Below, in pieces: positions 1-11,689 of a DNA stretch of 64,000 bases. Made by a program: the position numbers and the translations under genes. This stretch comes from Emydura subglobosa (taxonomy: Eukaryota > Chordata > Testudines > Chelidae), in the NCBI GenBank assembly GCA_007922225.1, contig ML679974.1, forward strand, positions 3,399,105 through 3,463,104. Reading direction: 5' to 3'. The notes under the pieces were generated by a model. That model had not been told where the DNA came from, did not search any database, and was given only the letters and a program-made list of their open reading frames with translations. How positions within the stretch are numbered: position 1 is the first letter of the stretch; each line of letters starts with the position of its first letter.

Positions 1-1243
1 TCCCCCCAGCTTAGTGTCATCCGCAAACTTGCTGAGGGTGCAATCTACCCCATCCTCCAGATCATTAATAAAGATGTTGAACAAAACCGGCCCCAGGACC
101 GACCCCTGGGGAACTCCGCTTGTGACCGGTTGCCAGCTAGACATGGAGCCATTGATCACTACTCGTTGAGCCCTATGCTCTAGCCCAGTGGTTCTTAACC
201 TTTCCGAACTACTGTACCCCTGAAGCCTGAGTCCCACTCCCACGGGGCTGAGGCATGTAACTTAGTTTCATGGCGCCCCTGTGGCTCCAGGCAATTACCT
301 TTATTGCCACCCCCAATACCAGCTCTGCACTTGCGACCCCTCTAAAACTGCAGGTTAAGAAACACTGCTCTAGCCAGTTCTCTATCCATTTTATAGTCCG
401 TTCATCCAACCCATACTTCTTTAACTTGCTGATAAGAATAATGTGAGAGACAGTATCAAAAGCTTTGCTAAAGTCAAGGTATATCACGTCCACCGCCTTC
501 CCCACATCCACAGAGCCAGTCACCTCATCATAGAAAGCAATCAGGTTGGTCAGGCATGACTTTCCCTTGGAGAATCCATGTTGACTGTTCCTGATCACCT
601 TCCTCTCTTCCAAGTGCCTTAAAATGGATTCCTTAAGGACCTGCTCCATGATTTTTCCAGGGATTGAGGTGAGGCTGACCGGTCTGTAGTTCCCTGGATC
701 CTCTTTCCTCCCTTTTTTGAAGATGGGCACTATATTTGCTTTTTTCCAGTCCTCAGGGACCTCCCCCTGTTGCCACGAGCTTTCAAAGATAATGGTCAAT
801 GGTTCTGAAATCACCTCAGCCAACTCCCTCAGCATCCTCGGGTGCATTGCATCTGGCCCCATGGACTTGTGAATGTCCAATCCTTCTAAATAGTCTTGAA
901 CCCGTTCCTTCAGCACTGCGGGATGTTCGCTTCCTTCCCATTCTGTGCCACCCAGTACGGCAGTCTGGGAGCTGATCTTATCTGTGAAGACAGAGGCAAA
1001 AAAGGCATTGAGTATCTCAGCTTTCTCCACATCCTCCGTCACTAGGTCGCCTCCCTCATTCTCTAAGGGGCCCACACTTTCCCGAACCTTCCTCTTGTTG
1101 GCCACATGCCTGTAGAAACCCTTCTTGTTCCCCTTCACTTCCCTTGCTAGCTGCAACTCCAATTGCACTTTGGCCTTCCTGATTTCATTCCTGCATATTC
1201 GAGCAGTGTTTATGTACTCCTCCCTAGTCATCTGACCAAGCTT
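1..1243 (-). pseudogene. CR1 ORF2, reverse transcriptase part, split by a MITE
   Basis: Encodes the RT that copies CR1 RNA at the nicked target. Visible blocks are [34 protein letters not shown] and motif [16 protein letters not shown]. After the MITE (186-367) come motif [18 protein letters not shown] and motif [10 protein letters not shown]. The frame is the same as the endonuclease upstream; the two are separated only by TGA at 1244-1246. The catalytic Asp residues of motifs A and C are present, so loss of function comes from the TGA and the MITE. The C-terminus lies outside the window. Confidence 0.9.
186..367. mobile_element. hAT-type MITE inserted in CR1 RT
   Basis: A 182-bp non-autonomous DNA element with no coding capacity. 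Terminal inverted repeats are CAGTGGTTCTTAACC at the left and the complement of CAGTGTTTCTTAACC at the right, 14 of 15 matching. It is flanked by a perfect 8-bp duplication CTCTAGCC at 178-185 and 368-375. The 8-bp duplication and CAGTG start are typical of hAT transposons. The second CR1 (around 4600) shows the uninterrupted site, confirming the boundaries. Confidence 0.93.
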
Positions 1244-2280
1244 TCACTTCTTGTAAGCTTCTTTTTTGCGTTTAAGTTCGCCAAGGACATCTTTGTTAAG
1301 CCAAGCTGGACGCCTACCATATTTGCTATTCTTTCTGCACATCGGGATGGTTTGCTCTTGTGCCCTCAATAAGGTCTCTTTAAAATACAGCCAGCTCTCT
1401 TGGGTTCCTTTCCCCCTCATATTAGCCTCCCAGGGAATCCAGCCCATCAGTTCCCTGAGGGAGTCAAAGTCCGCTTTTCTGAAGTCCATGGTCCGTATCC
1501 TGCTGTTCTCCTTTCTTCCTTTCGTCAGGATCCTGAACTCGACCATCTCATGGTCACTGCTGCCTAGGTTGCCACCCACTTCTACTTCCCCTACCAAATC
1601 TTCCCTGTTTGTGAGCAGCAGATCAAGAGAAGCTCGGCCCCTAGTTGGTTGCTCCAGCACTTGCACCAGGAAATTGTCAGCGACACTCTCCAAAAACTTC
1701 CTGGATTGTTTGTGCTCTGCTGTATTGCTCTTCCAGCAGATGTCAGGGTGATTGAAGTCTCCCATGAGAATCAGGTCCTGTGAACTGGAAACTTTCCCTA
1801 GTTGAGTAAAGAAAGCCTCATCTACCTTATCCTCCTGGTCTGGTGGTCTGTAACAGACACCCACCATGACATCACGCTTATTGTTCTTGCTTCTAAGCTT
1901 AACCCAGAGACTCTCAACTGGCTTATCTCCAGTTTCATACTGGAGCTCAGAGCAGTCATAGTGCTCTCTTACATACAGTGCAACTCCTCCCCCCTTTCGC
2001 CCCTGCCTGTCCTTCCTGAACAGTTTATACCCATCCATGACAGTGCTCCAATTGTGAGAGTTATTCCACCAAGTCTCAGTTATTCCAATCATGTCGTAGT
2101 TTCTTGACTGTGCCAGGACTTCCAGTTCTTCCTGCTTGTTTCCCAGGCTTCCTGCATTTGTGTACAGGCACTTGAGATAAGTAGCCGACTGGCCTACTTT
2201 CGCAGTATGAATCGGGAGGCCTCCCCTGCTGCACCCTCCTCCTTCTGCTTCCTTGTGGTGTCCCTCTTCCCCCCTAACCT
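1244..2280 (-). pseudogene. CR1 ORF2, APE-like endonuclease part
   Basis: Nicks target DNA to prime reverse transcription. The motifs of the APE/exonuclease III fold are all visible: [28 protein letters not shown] and SSDHEMVEF. Key Glu, Asp/Asn and the final Asp-His are therefore retained. The first ATG is at 2092, but the frame stays open upstream to at least about 2220 with conserved-looking [13 protein letters not shown], so the true start is upstream of 2092. The frame ends at TGA 1244-1246, where the surrounding residues (YKK before, [10 protein letters not shown] after) suggest a lost Trp. The right boundary is approximate. Confidence 0.88.
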
Positions 2281-2310
2281 TTGGGCTTAGGTCCCCGTCC
2301 CCCGTCGAAA

Positions 2311-3290
2311 CTAGTTTAAAGCCCTCCTCACTAGGTTAGCCAGCCTGTCTGCGAAGATACTCTTCCCTGTCTTCATTAGATGAATCCTGTCTCTTCCTAG
2401 TAATCCTTCTTCCTGGAACAGCATTCCATGATCGAAGAATCCAAAGCCCTCCCTTCAACACCACCTGCGTAACCACGCATTTACTTCCACAATGCGACGG
2501 TCCCTACCTGGGCCTTTTCCCTGAACAGGGAGGATGGATGAGAACACCACTTGCGCTTCAAACTCCTTTATCTCTTTTCCCAGAGCCACATAGTCCGCAG
2601 TGATCCGCTCAAGATCATTTTTGGCAGTGTCATTGGTGCCCACATGCAGAAGCAGGAAGGGGTAGCGGTCTGAGGACTTGATAAGTTTTGGCAGTCTCTC
2701 CGTCACATCCGTAATCCTAGCTCCAGGCAAGCAGCACACTTCTCTAGTTTCCCGGTCCGGACGGCAGATGGATGACTCCGTCCCTCTTAGGAGGGAGTCC
2801 CCGACCACCATCACCCTTCTCTTCCTCTTCGGAATGGTGGTCGTGGAACCCCCATCCCTAGGAGAATGCATCCCTTGCCTTCTGATCAAACGGGTCTCCT
2901 TCTGATCCATTCCCTCCGAAGGGTCCTCTAAATCATTCTCCGCCGTAGTACTTGTGCAGAGAGGATGAAAACGATTCCTTACTTCTATCTGCATGGTGGG
3001 CACATGGGTTCTCTTTCTTCGGGAGGTCACATGCTGCCAATTTTCTTCCCCGTTCTTCAGTTTCGCCTGCCTGGCCTTTTCTGAATCTTCCTTACACTCT
3101 GCCTGTGCCTGATGGACAAAGATATCGTTTTCTGTAATGCAACGCAGGGTTGATATTTGGGTCTCTAGTCCTTTAACCTTCTCTTCCAATAAGGAAACCA
3201 GCCTGCACTTGGTACAGATGAAGTCATCTCTGTCCTGTGGGAGGAAGACAAACAAAGCACATCCAGTGCAGGTGACATATCTCCCTCTCT
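2311..3290 (-). pseudogene. CR1 ORF1, esterase-domain protein with one internal stop
   Basis: ORF1 of this CR1 type encodes a nucleic-acid-associated protein with an SGNH/GDSL esterase-like domain. The N-terminal part shows paired cysteines (VTCTGCA, ICTKC) and a short heptad-like stretch (LEEKVKGLETQI). The esterase region shows VVGDSLLR (nucleophile block), LLLHVGTND and, beyond an internal TGA at 2455-2457, the DRIH block expected to hold the catalytic His. The frame ends with TAG at 2311-2313. Upstream it is closed by TAG near 3290 and I see no clear ATG at the start, so the initiation site is undecided. The TGA replaces a residue just after RRWC. Confidence 0.82.
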
Positions 3291-3350
3291 AATAGCAGCC
3301 ATCTTGAACTGCGTCATAACACTGCTGCACCCTTCTGCAGCAAACACTTT

Positions 3351-3560
3351 TCACATTTAAAGGTAAAGTGAAGAGTATTAACAATTTCATAGCTATATAC
3401 ACCATATACGATGCTGAGATCAGAACTTACAAAGAAGAATAAAAGGTAGAATTTAATGTAGTATCTGATTTTTACAGAGAAGCTCCTCTGCAGCCTCATA
3501 TTTGAAACTGAATAAACATCTAGAAAGGTCTAACAAAGACATATTTCGTGTAGGTGGTAA
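3351..3560. other. Spacer between two CR1 copies
   Basis: About 210 bp of A+T-rich sequence without a recognisable gene or repeat. Confidence 0.5.
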
Positions 3561-5321
3561 ATCATAGAATCATAGAGTTGGAAGGGACCTCAGGAGGTCA
3601 TCTAGTCCAACTCCCTGCTCAAAGCAGGACTAACCTCAGCTAAATAATCTCAGTGAGGGTTTTGTCAAGCCGCAGCTTAAAAACCTCTAAAGATGGAGAC
3701 TCCACCACCTCCCTAGGTAACCCATTCCAGTGCTTCACCACCCTCCCAGTGAAAAGCTTTTTCCTAATGTCCAACCTAGACCTCCCCCACTGCAACTTGA
3801 GACCATTGCTCCTTGTTCGGTCATCTGCCACCACTGAGAACAGCCTAGCTCCATCCTCCCTGGAACCCTCTTTCAGATAGTTAAAGGCTGCTATCAAATC
3901 TCCCCTCACTCTTCTCTTCTGCAGACTAAACAAGCCTAGTTCCCTCAGCCTCTCCTCATAAGTCTTGTGCTCCAGCCCCCTAATCATTTTTGTTGCCCTC
4001 TGCTGGACTCTCTCCAACTTCTCCACATCCTTTTTGTAGTGGGGGACCCAAAACTGGACACACTACTCTAAATGCGGCCTCACCAATGCCAAATAGAGGG
4101 GAATAATCACTTCCCGCGATCTGCTGGCAATGCTCCTACTAATGCAGCCCAATATGCTATTAGCCTTCTTGGCAACCAGGGCACACTGCTGATTCATATC
4201 CAGCTTTTATCCACCGTTACCCCCAGGTCCTTTTCTGCAGAACTACTGCCTAACTCGTCAGTCCCAGGCTGGAGCTGTGCATGGGATTCTTCCGTCCTAA
4301 ATGCAGGACTCTGCACTTGTCCTTGTTGAACCTCATCAGATTTCTTTTGGCCCAATCCTCCAGTTTGTTTAGGTCCTTCTGTATCCTATCCCTACCTTCC
4401 AGGGTATCTACCACTCCCCCTAGCTTAGTGTCATCTGCAAACTTGCTGAGGGTGCAATCTACCTCATCCTCCAGATCATTAAAGAAGATGTTGAACAAAA
4501 CCGGCCCCAGGACTGACCCCTGGGGCACTCCACTTGTGACCAGCTGCCATCTAGACATGGAGCCATTGATCACTACTCGTTGAGCCCTATGCTCTAGTCA
4601 GTTCTTTATCCATTTTATAGTCTATTCATCCAACCCATACTTCTTTAACTTGCTGATAAGAATATTGTAAGAGACAGTATCAAAAGCTTTGCTAAAGTCA
4701 AGGTATATCATGTCCACCGCTTTCCCCACATCCACAGAGCCAGTCACCTCTTCATAGAAAGCAATCAGGTTGATCAGGCATGACTTTCCCTTGGTGAATC
4801 CATGCTGACTGTTCCTGATCACCTTCCTCTCTTCCAAGTGCCTTAAAATGGATTCCTTGAGGACCTGCTCCATGATTTTTCCAGGGATTGAAGTGAGGCT
4901 GACCAGTCTGTAGTTCCCTGGATCCTCTTTCCTCCCTTTCTTGAAGATGGGCACTATATTTGCTTTTTTCCAGTCATCAGGGACCTCCCCCAATTGCCAC
5001 GAGCTTTCAAAGATAATAGCCAATGGCTCTGAAATCACCTCAGCCAACTCCCTCAGCACCCTGGGGTGCATTTCATCTGGCCCATGGACTTGTGTATGTC
5101 CAATCTTTCTAAATAGTCTTGGACCTGTTTCTTCAGCACTGCAGGATGTTCACCTCCTTCTCATACTGTGCCGCCCAATGCAGTAGTCTGGGAGCTGACC
5201 TTGTCTGTGAAGACAGAGGCAAAAAAGGCATTGAGTACCTCAGCTTTCTCCACATCCTCTTTAACTAGGTTGTCTCCCCCCATTCTGTAAGGGGCCCACA
5301 GTATCCCTAATCTTCCTCTTG
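3561..5321 (-). mobile_element. CR1 LINE copy 2, 5'-truncated
   Basis: Read on the minus strand. The 3' end is the short repeated ATTCTATGAT-type tail at 3561-3580. The left half encodes the C-terminal CR1 region ([33 protein letters not shown]) and the right half the RT. Similarity to CR1 copy 1 stops near 5321, so this is a typical 5'-truncated insertion. It supplies the empty-site sequence for the MITE in copy 1. Confidence 0.93.
3640..5320 (-). pseudogene. CR1 copy 2 RT and C-terminal region, multiply broken
   Basis: RT blocks readable: [17 protein letters not shown], motif [16 protein letters not shown], motif [18 protein letters not shown], motif [11 protein letters not shown], then the C-terminal block [17 protein letters not shown] to 3640. 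In-frame stops occur between motifs A and B (around 4580-4622), and a further break lies between the FADD segment and the C-terminal block near 4030-4250. No endonuclease is present because of 5' truncation. It is more degraded than copy 1. Confidence 0.9.
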
Positions 5322-8300
5322 CACATAACTTCTAAGACAATATTGGGAGCCAGAAAATAGTAATGCACTCTCCTAGTCAAACCAACTAAATGGCATGAGA
5401 CTCCAGCATAAAAGGATGAAAATACTTACACACACACAGATTCAATTAAAAACAAGAAAAGACTGAGTTCATATCTCACCAGATAAAACAGGAATTCCAG
5501 ACAACCATGGCTCGTATTTCAACCAACAGTTGGTTGTCCTTATAAAAGAGAAATTGAAAGATCAAAGTTGCTAATGGTCAAGAGTCATTAAACTGTTCTT
5601 CAGAGCATCATTAAAACTTAGACTGCAATTAATTTTCTGCTCAAATTAGATGCCCTTAGAAACATGGTATATTTCTGTTTTCATATTGCAGAAGGAGAAA
5701 GAGCTGCATAAAGTTGAGGAATAAGCCTTATTCACTGCAATGTCTTTTCTGTCATTTATCTTGCCAGCCAGAAAGCCAAACTCAAGGATGATATCAGTTC
5801 TCTAAAAAGAATCTTTATCTTTTGAGTCCAGCAAAGAGAGAAAGTACCTATGTAGTATACAGACCTTGTGAGTGAATAGACTCCTGTCTCCCTGAAGAAT
5901 AGGTCACTGATTTTTTCTGGAAAAAAAAAAAACAGGAACAAAGGCCTTCCTGATAAGAGGTGAATCAGTACTACCAGCCTGCAAGACATATTTTCTGTCA
6001 TCCTTTGCAAACTTGTCTATTTGTAGATGCCTGTCACCCTCCTTAACAATAATGGGCTATCTGCTAAGAAAGGCTGAAGTCATAGTATGCCAGCAACACA
6101 GCTGGTTGGAAAACATGGGGGCAAGTATTTTTGGATTCCATGTTGAAGATAATTTGCTGACCAGCTCTGAAACCTATATCTAGGAATTTTTCAGTCCAGA
6201 TCCTCACTAGAACTAGACTTGGTTTTTTAAACAGGGAGCACCGTAAGAAACCTGTTTCCTTCCAGCTCATTAGTTCAGCCCTGATCCCTGCAGGATACCT
6301 CTCTAGTAGGGTGTTTTGAAGAGATGTAAATCTGCTCCTCTGTTCCAGCCCATCTCAAAACTACCAAGGTAAACACGTTTCCTCCAATAAGTTGTTCTGT
6401 CTGGACAAAGCATCTGCCACATTCTCCTTCTTTGCAATGAGACTTTACAGCTCTGAGGAATTTTCACAAATGAAAAACGTTTCCAATTACTAGCCATTCC
6501 AGTTTAATAAGTATTTCATGTTTTGTTCCTGCAGAGAGATTGCCCGCTTGCCATTCCTTGCTAGAAATCAAAAGTTTAATGATATTTTTCCTTTTAATAT
6601 TTATTTTAATGATTTTATGTAGGGATGGTGATTAACTTTGAACTGGAATTCTCAAGATTGCACTGTTAGCAGGCAAGCTGTTCCTCAGGACTTCACAATG
6701 TTCCAAGTTTATCAATAAGAGTGAACGTCAGGGAAAGCTAGTTGGCCTGATATTGTGTGGTGCCACCTCTTAAGTTGCTTTGCTCCAGCGCCAGTTCAAA
6801 CACATATTGAGCCCGCTACTGACTTACTTCTCTGGTGCCCCCATTCTGTCATTTGTTTACTCCCCCCCCCCCACCCCCACACACACCTGTTAAAAATGCA
6901 AGACACTTGGAACCTAAGCGTGATTGTTTATAACATGAACAGTGTAAATAAACCCTACAAATGAGATTATGTTGAGTTTTGGAGGGAAATTGACTCTGCT
7001 CAGACTTCGGAGGCTTTGAGGCCCGCATGCCGAAACATGCTTCGGGAATGGGGGTAAATGATTCTAACTTAAAAACCACACTCCCAGCCCCAGTCCGTCA
7101 CAGATACATATCTCAGCACCAGTCTCGCATAATACGAACACACGCGCACAACCCTCTGTGCATCTGCACGCACAGCATGTGATGTGGCAAGGACAGGCAC
7201 TGCTGGCCCTTTACATCTGCCACAGCCAAGCAGCTGCAGTTCTAAAGTAGCCATTTGGCAAAGGTTGCATCTCCCTCTCTTCTAGCAGGTCAGGCCCTAT
7301 CGTGTCTCTCCATTTCATTGCTATGGCAATGGTACATCCTCGCACTGTACCCTGTCTCACCCCTCTTCTCCCATCTCACCCAACCTGCCTCCCCCTCAAC
7401 AGCTTTTTGCTGTGAGGCGTCTCCTCCACACAGGGGCAAGGATCTTCTTTCCCTCCCTTTTCAGGCACGGTTGGGGGGGAGGGGGGAGGGGCAGTAAGGG
7501 AGAGATCTTTTTCATGGCCCTCCCCCACTCATGGAGGCCAGGGCTGGAATGAGCCTGGGGCTACAGGCAATTGCCAGGGAGGTAGCATGCAGTGCAGGCC
7601 CAGCATTCATCTCTTGCTCCATCAGTCTGGGCCCAGATTCCTCCCAGCTAGCCAGGATGGTGTCAAGAAGGGTTGGAGGACTCTGGATCCCCCTGCTGTT
7701 GCTGCAGGGACCTGACAGTGGCCATTGTTCCCGAGGTAGTGAGGGGTGCTCTGCTCACACTTTCTGAGTAGGGTGAAGGAGGGAAGAACAAGGAGTGGTA
7801 CCAATACGCACTGAGCTCTTGCAGCCTCCCTTTGGAGGCCTTTCCCAGCTCCAGGCCACATTTCACCACAGGGTCTGTGCAGCCCCTGGAAACCTGCCTT
7901 CAACTCCCAGAAGTTGGTTTGCAGGATTGGGACCATAGGAGGTTACAAAAGCTGCCTTTTCTCTCCATGCTACAGGAATGTATTTGATAGCTAAACTGCA
8001 AGCCTCTATATGCATCGCCGTTCCCCTTCTCTCCCTCCCAAGTCCCTGCTCTAGCCTGGAGGAAAGATAAGTGGATTTAAAAAATAGTTTTAGCCCTTAC
8101 TGTTGCGCTGCCTTAGAATGAGCATTAGTCTCCCACCTCTTCTTGATATACAGTAATATGTGGAAAGGCATTTGTGGACTGTACTTATCCGATAACTAAA
8201 TTGGTTACAGTTTATCATGTCCTAATTTTGTTACTGTGACTCTGGACAGAATGGATTGCTGTTGTTTTGTTTGGCTTCAGAATTAGGCATTAGACATTTA

Positions 8301-10185
8301 ATGACCAATATATTCAGCAAGAAATACTGTGGGGTTCTTTACTGCTGTAATCTTACAATATTTTCTCCTCTGATTACCTTTCTCATTATGTTCTTGCTCC
8401 ACAAATTAAATGAGGTTATAAATGAGTAGTGGGATGGAATGGCTTACCAATTAATAGAGAGGCAAGGGTCAAAAGTAACACAACTTTAGCTAACATTTAC
8501 TTAATTTATAAAATATTTGCAGTTCTCTCACCCACAAGATGGAGTAGCTCTGCACTCAACAGAGTCCAAATTTCAGCAGGGTGTCTTCCTTGAAACCCAC
8601 TGGAAAAATCTAAAGACCATCCTGGTTCTAGATTTGACATTCCGTAACCTTTAAGTGGAGTGCAGATCTGGAGGTTTGGTTCTGGGTAAGCTCTAGGATA
8701 AAATAAATTCTCCATATGAGCCACAATGACACTAAACATTTAAAAGGTTTCCTAGTCATTACTTTAAAAAATTCACAGAAAAAAGAGCAGTGTATAAGAT
8801 AATGTCTCTCCCCCTGCTGTTATTGGGCTTGATTGTCATTGTTGCACAGTTTTCTGTGTGTGAGAGAGAGAGAGCTCTTGTGCCTGTCAATAATTGAACT
8901 TTTTTTTTTTGCTTGTAATTCACTGGGAGTGCAAAGACAGATAGATGTCTAAGTACTTGTCTGAACCCACAAAATTCTATCTCCAAAAATGGATTCTAAG
9001 GTTGAGGCTCAGCTGAAAAGGGAAAGATTGAATCAAAGTAAATCAATAGAGTCTATATTTTTCATTTAGTCCAGAGATTTCCAAAGCTTTTGAGGAATTT
9101 AATAGGATGCTGCTGGAACACCAGTGGTCCCTTTTCAATAAATGGCTAGGAACACGAATATGACAAGAGATCTTATGATCATGAATCCTTTGTGCCACCC
9201 AGGGACCACAAAGGGGCCAGATTCTGGTCCCAAATGGCCAGCAGAGAATTCTCCTGGAGTAGGGAAGAGTTCTTTGTTGGTATAAAGTTGTCAGAGCCAA
9301 TTTATATGCCAGCCCCTCAATGAAGAGGGTGATCAGGAGGTGTGGAGGAACACTATTGGCCTAGGGGGCCTACAGAAATATGGCCTATGTTAAGAGCAGC
9401 TGCTTTAACTAATGTTGGAGCTGGCACAGAATCAGGGTGCTTTAATCAGGTCCCTTATGCTCCACCACCAACTCTCCTGCAGAGAGCTCCAATTCAGGGG
9501 AGAACCTAGCCCACTATGTGCCAAATTCACTGAGTCAGAATCACTGAAATGATGAAAGTCTTCAGCATTCATGGTACACACAAGTCTACTATTTACTCAA
9601 GGAAGCTTGCATTACTTACCTTTTCAGCGGGATTCTGCCTTCCTCAGACAGATATAAAGCTAAATTCTTTACCTTTTACATGGAGATCATGCTCATCACT
9701 CACGTCTCACTGTCCTAAATGGGTCACCAACTGATCGAGGCTGGTTTCATTTAAAAAAAAAATCCATAACAAATTGCCTGAATTCACCCAATTAGAGTAT
9801 TTTATATTCCTAATCCACTTTCATTCCTAAATTCATATTATTATTGATGGCCAACCCTCAAAAAGCTTGGTAACCATCCAAACCTCTTGGGTTTGCAAAA
9901 TGGAGATGGAATCTCCTGAAAACAGGCTTCCTTGAGACATTTGTCCCTTCCTGTTTGCATGAAATACTGGACCAGGTCCTCAGTAGTTTTGGACCAGCTG
10001 AGAACTGTGAGAACTGATTCTCTCATGATATTTTGGCATTTCCCCTGCCAAAACCATCTGGAACCAAGAATGCAACCAGTCAACCACATAAAATTTCCAA
10101 GCCTCAGAAAGTCTTTGTTTTGGTTTCTGGGCATAGATTCATCTCATCCATCAGACATATTTACGTACTACTACTAATATAAGTA
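5322..10185. other. Intergenic stretch, no gene recognised
   Basis: About 4.9 kb with only short chance ORFs in all frames. It holds a C-rich tract at 6861-6889, a GC-richer part at about 7080-7950 without CpG-island character that I can establish, and a short (GA)n run near 8861-8876. I recognise no conserved exon or TE protein. Confidence 0.5.
6861..6889. repeat. C-rich tract followed by short (CA)n
   Basis: A run of eleven C, then CCCCC and a short CA repeat. Low-complexity sequence. Confidence 0.8.
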
Positions 10186-10530
10186 TACTTTGCAGTTCTA
10201 CAGCATCATACATCCAACTATCTCCAAATCATGCCACAAATGTTAATTAATATAGCCTCACAGCACCCCAGGAGGTCAGTAAATGTTATTGTCCTCATTT
10301 TATAAATGGGAAAACAGGGAAGTAGATGCGAATAACTTGCCCAGTGCAATAAAGGTGTGACACACAGAAGTGCTGATAAAAGTTTGGCTTTTATTGCTTA
10401 GCCCTAATTACATGACCTGGGTCAGGACTACAAAAGGTACTAAAAAATAATCTAGTTACCCCCAACATGTTAGTGACAAAGCAAGGAACAGAACTCAGGA
10501 CTGTAAATTCCTAATACCTTGCTAGACTAC
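10186..10530 (-). mobile_element. MIR-like ancient SINE
   Basis: Carries the diagnostic MIR-like central block in reverse orientation: an ATTTTATAAATGGGAAAAC-like stretch, then AATAACTTGCCCAGTG and a GTGACACACAG-like part. It is preceded by TAATATAGCCTCACAGCACCCC. A GGAACAGAACTCAGGACTG block near 10484-10505 resembles the next conserved MIR part, with about 100 bp of unrelated sequence between. tRNA promoter boxes are not readable. Boundaries are approximate. Confidence 0.72.
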
Positions 10531-11689
10531 ATACATACAAGACTAACACAATAGATTGTAGTAAATTAAGAAATAGATTGACTAAGTGGAGTGATGCAAG
10601 CTTTCTTAAATTAATGACAACCTGGAATATGAGATGTGTTTTACCTTACCGTATCTCTGACTCAGCGGACTCATGTCACTTCTTGAAGTTATAAGTGGAA
10701 AAAGCTACATACAAATGAACCCAGGTCCCTAGTTTCCCAGTTATGTAATTTCCTATCTGCACTAGTACATTTCTTTGTTATATATAATTACAGTTCTGCA
10801 ACATATTTTACACAGCCCTGGGAATGGCTTTGCCTCAGGGGCCCCCTGTTACCTTTTCCTTTATAGAGCTCAGTCTTTCACAGGCCAAATGAAACATGCA
10901 TTGAATATGAGTGTCTTTAAGGCTGATATCCACATTTCTGTAGTAGGATCCCCTTGGAGCAGGGTGTTGATCCTTTCTCTCCCTCATTACTTTACAAGAA
11001 TCTAAGCTGAGAACTTTGGACAACTTTCATCTGTGAAGCAGGAACAGATTCACAATTTCTCTGAATGAGAGCTGAATGACAAGGAATTGCTTCTTAGGTC
11101 AGGAATGGTGTCATAAATAGCTTACTAGTAGCCTACACATATGAAAGATCAAAAACTCCCAAATGTCTGTGGAGTAAAATGGATTAGAACATCTTCCACA
11201 TTTTATCTGTTCAGTGGTGGCCAACTGCAGGATAAAAACTCAAGAAGCAGGGACATTATAGTTTGATGCAGATTCTTAGTATCCTCTATATTACAGTGGT
11301 TCTAAAAGTAAATTAAATCTTTCTGTGTTAGTGAATCAGTTGCACACTCGGAAGCACTCTGACAATTCTGGGTGCATAAGAGTTAAGAAGAAAACACAGT
11401 GGGCATGGGGAAAATCCATATGGGGAATAAACCCCCAGACTAAATATTTTATTTTAAAAAAATACATCTAGCAGAATATTATTCACTGTTGTGCTTGAAG
11501 TGTGGGTGTATAGTTCATTCATTATGAATCAGGGAGCAGAGACAGTTACAGGCCTTGTTTTCCCAGTGAGTATTGATTGTACACATTGCTTGCTAGTGTT
11601 TTGGTTCATTATAGCTCCATCTCTAGTAAAGTGTAGGTGTTTGCATTCTTGAATGTTATACAGAGCTGTGAGGGTTTGGGAAAAGCTGT
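10531..11689. other. Intergenic stretch, nothing recognised
   Basis: A+T-rich sequence with only short ORFs. I see no repeat or exon. Confidence 0.45.

Larger units (their letters stand above)
1..3350 (-). mobile_element. CR1-type LINE, nearly full length, 3' part beyond window edge
   Basis: Non-LTR retrotransposon read on the minus strand. From 5' (right) to 3' (left) it carries ORF1 with an esterase domain, then an APE-type endonuclease and a reverse transcriptase. The left edge cuts it just after RT motif C (FADDTKLGG), so the C-terminal part and 3' tail are outside. The 5' boundary near 3350 is approximate, placed where CR1-like sequence fades into A+T-rich DNA. Both ORFs are open apart from one TGA each, so the copy is relatively young. 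A hAT MITE sits inside the RT at 186-367. A second CR1 copy starts about 210 bp to the right in the same orientation. Confidence 0.93.
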
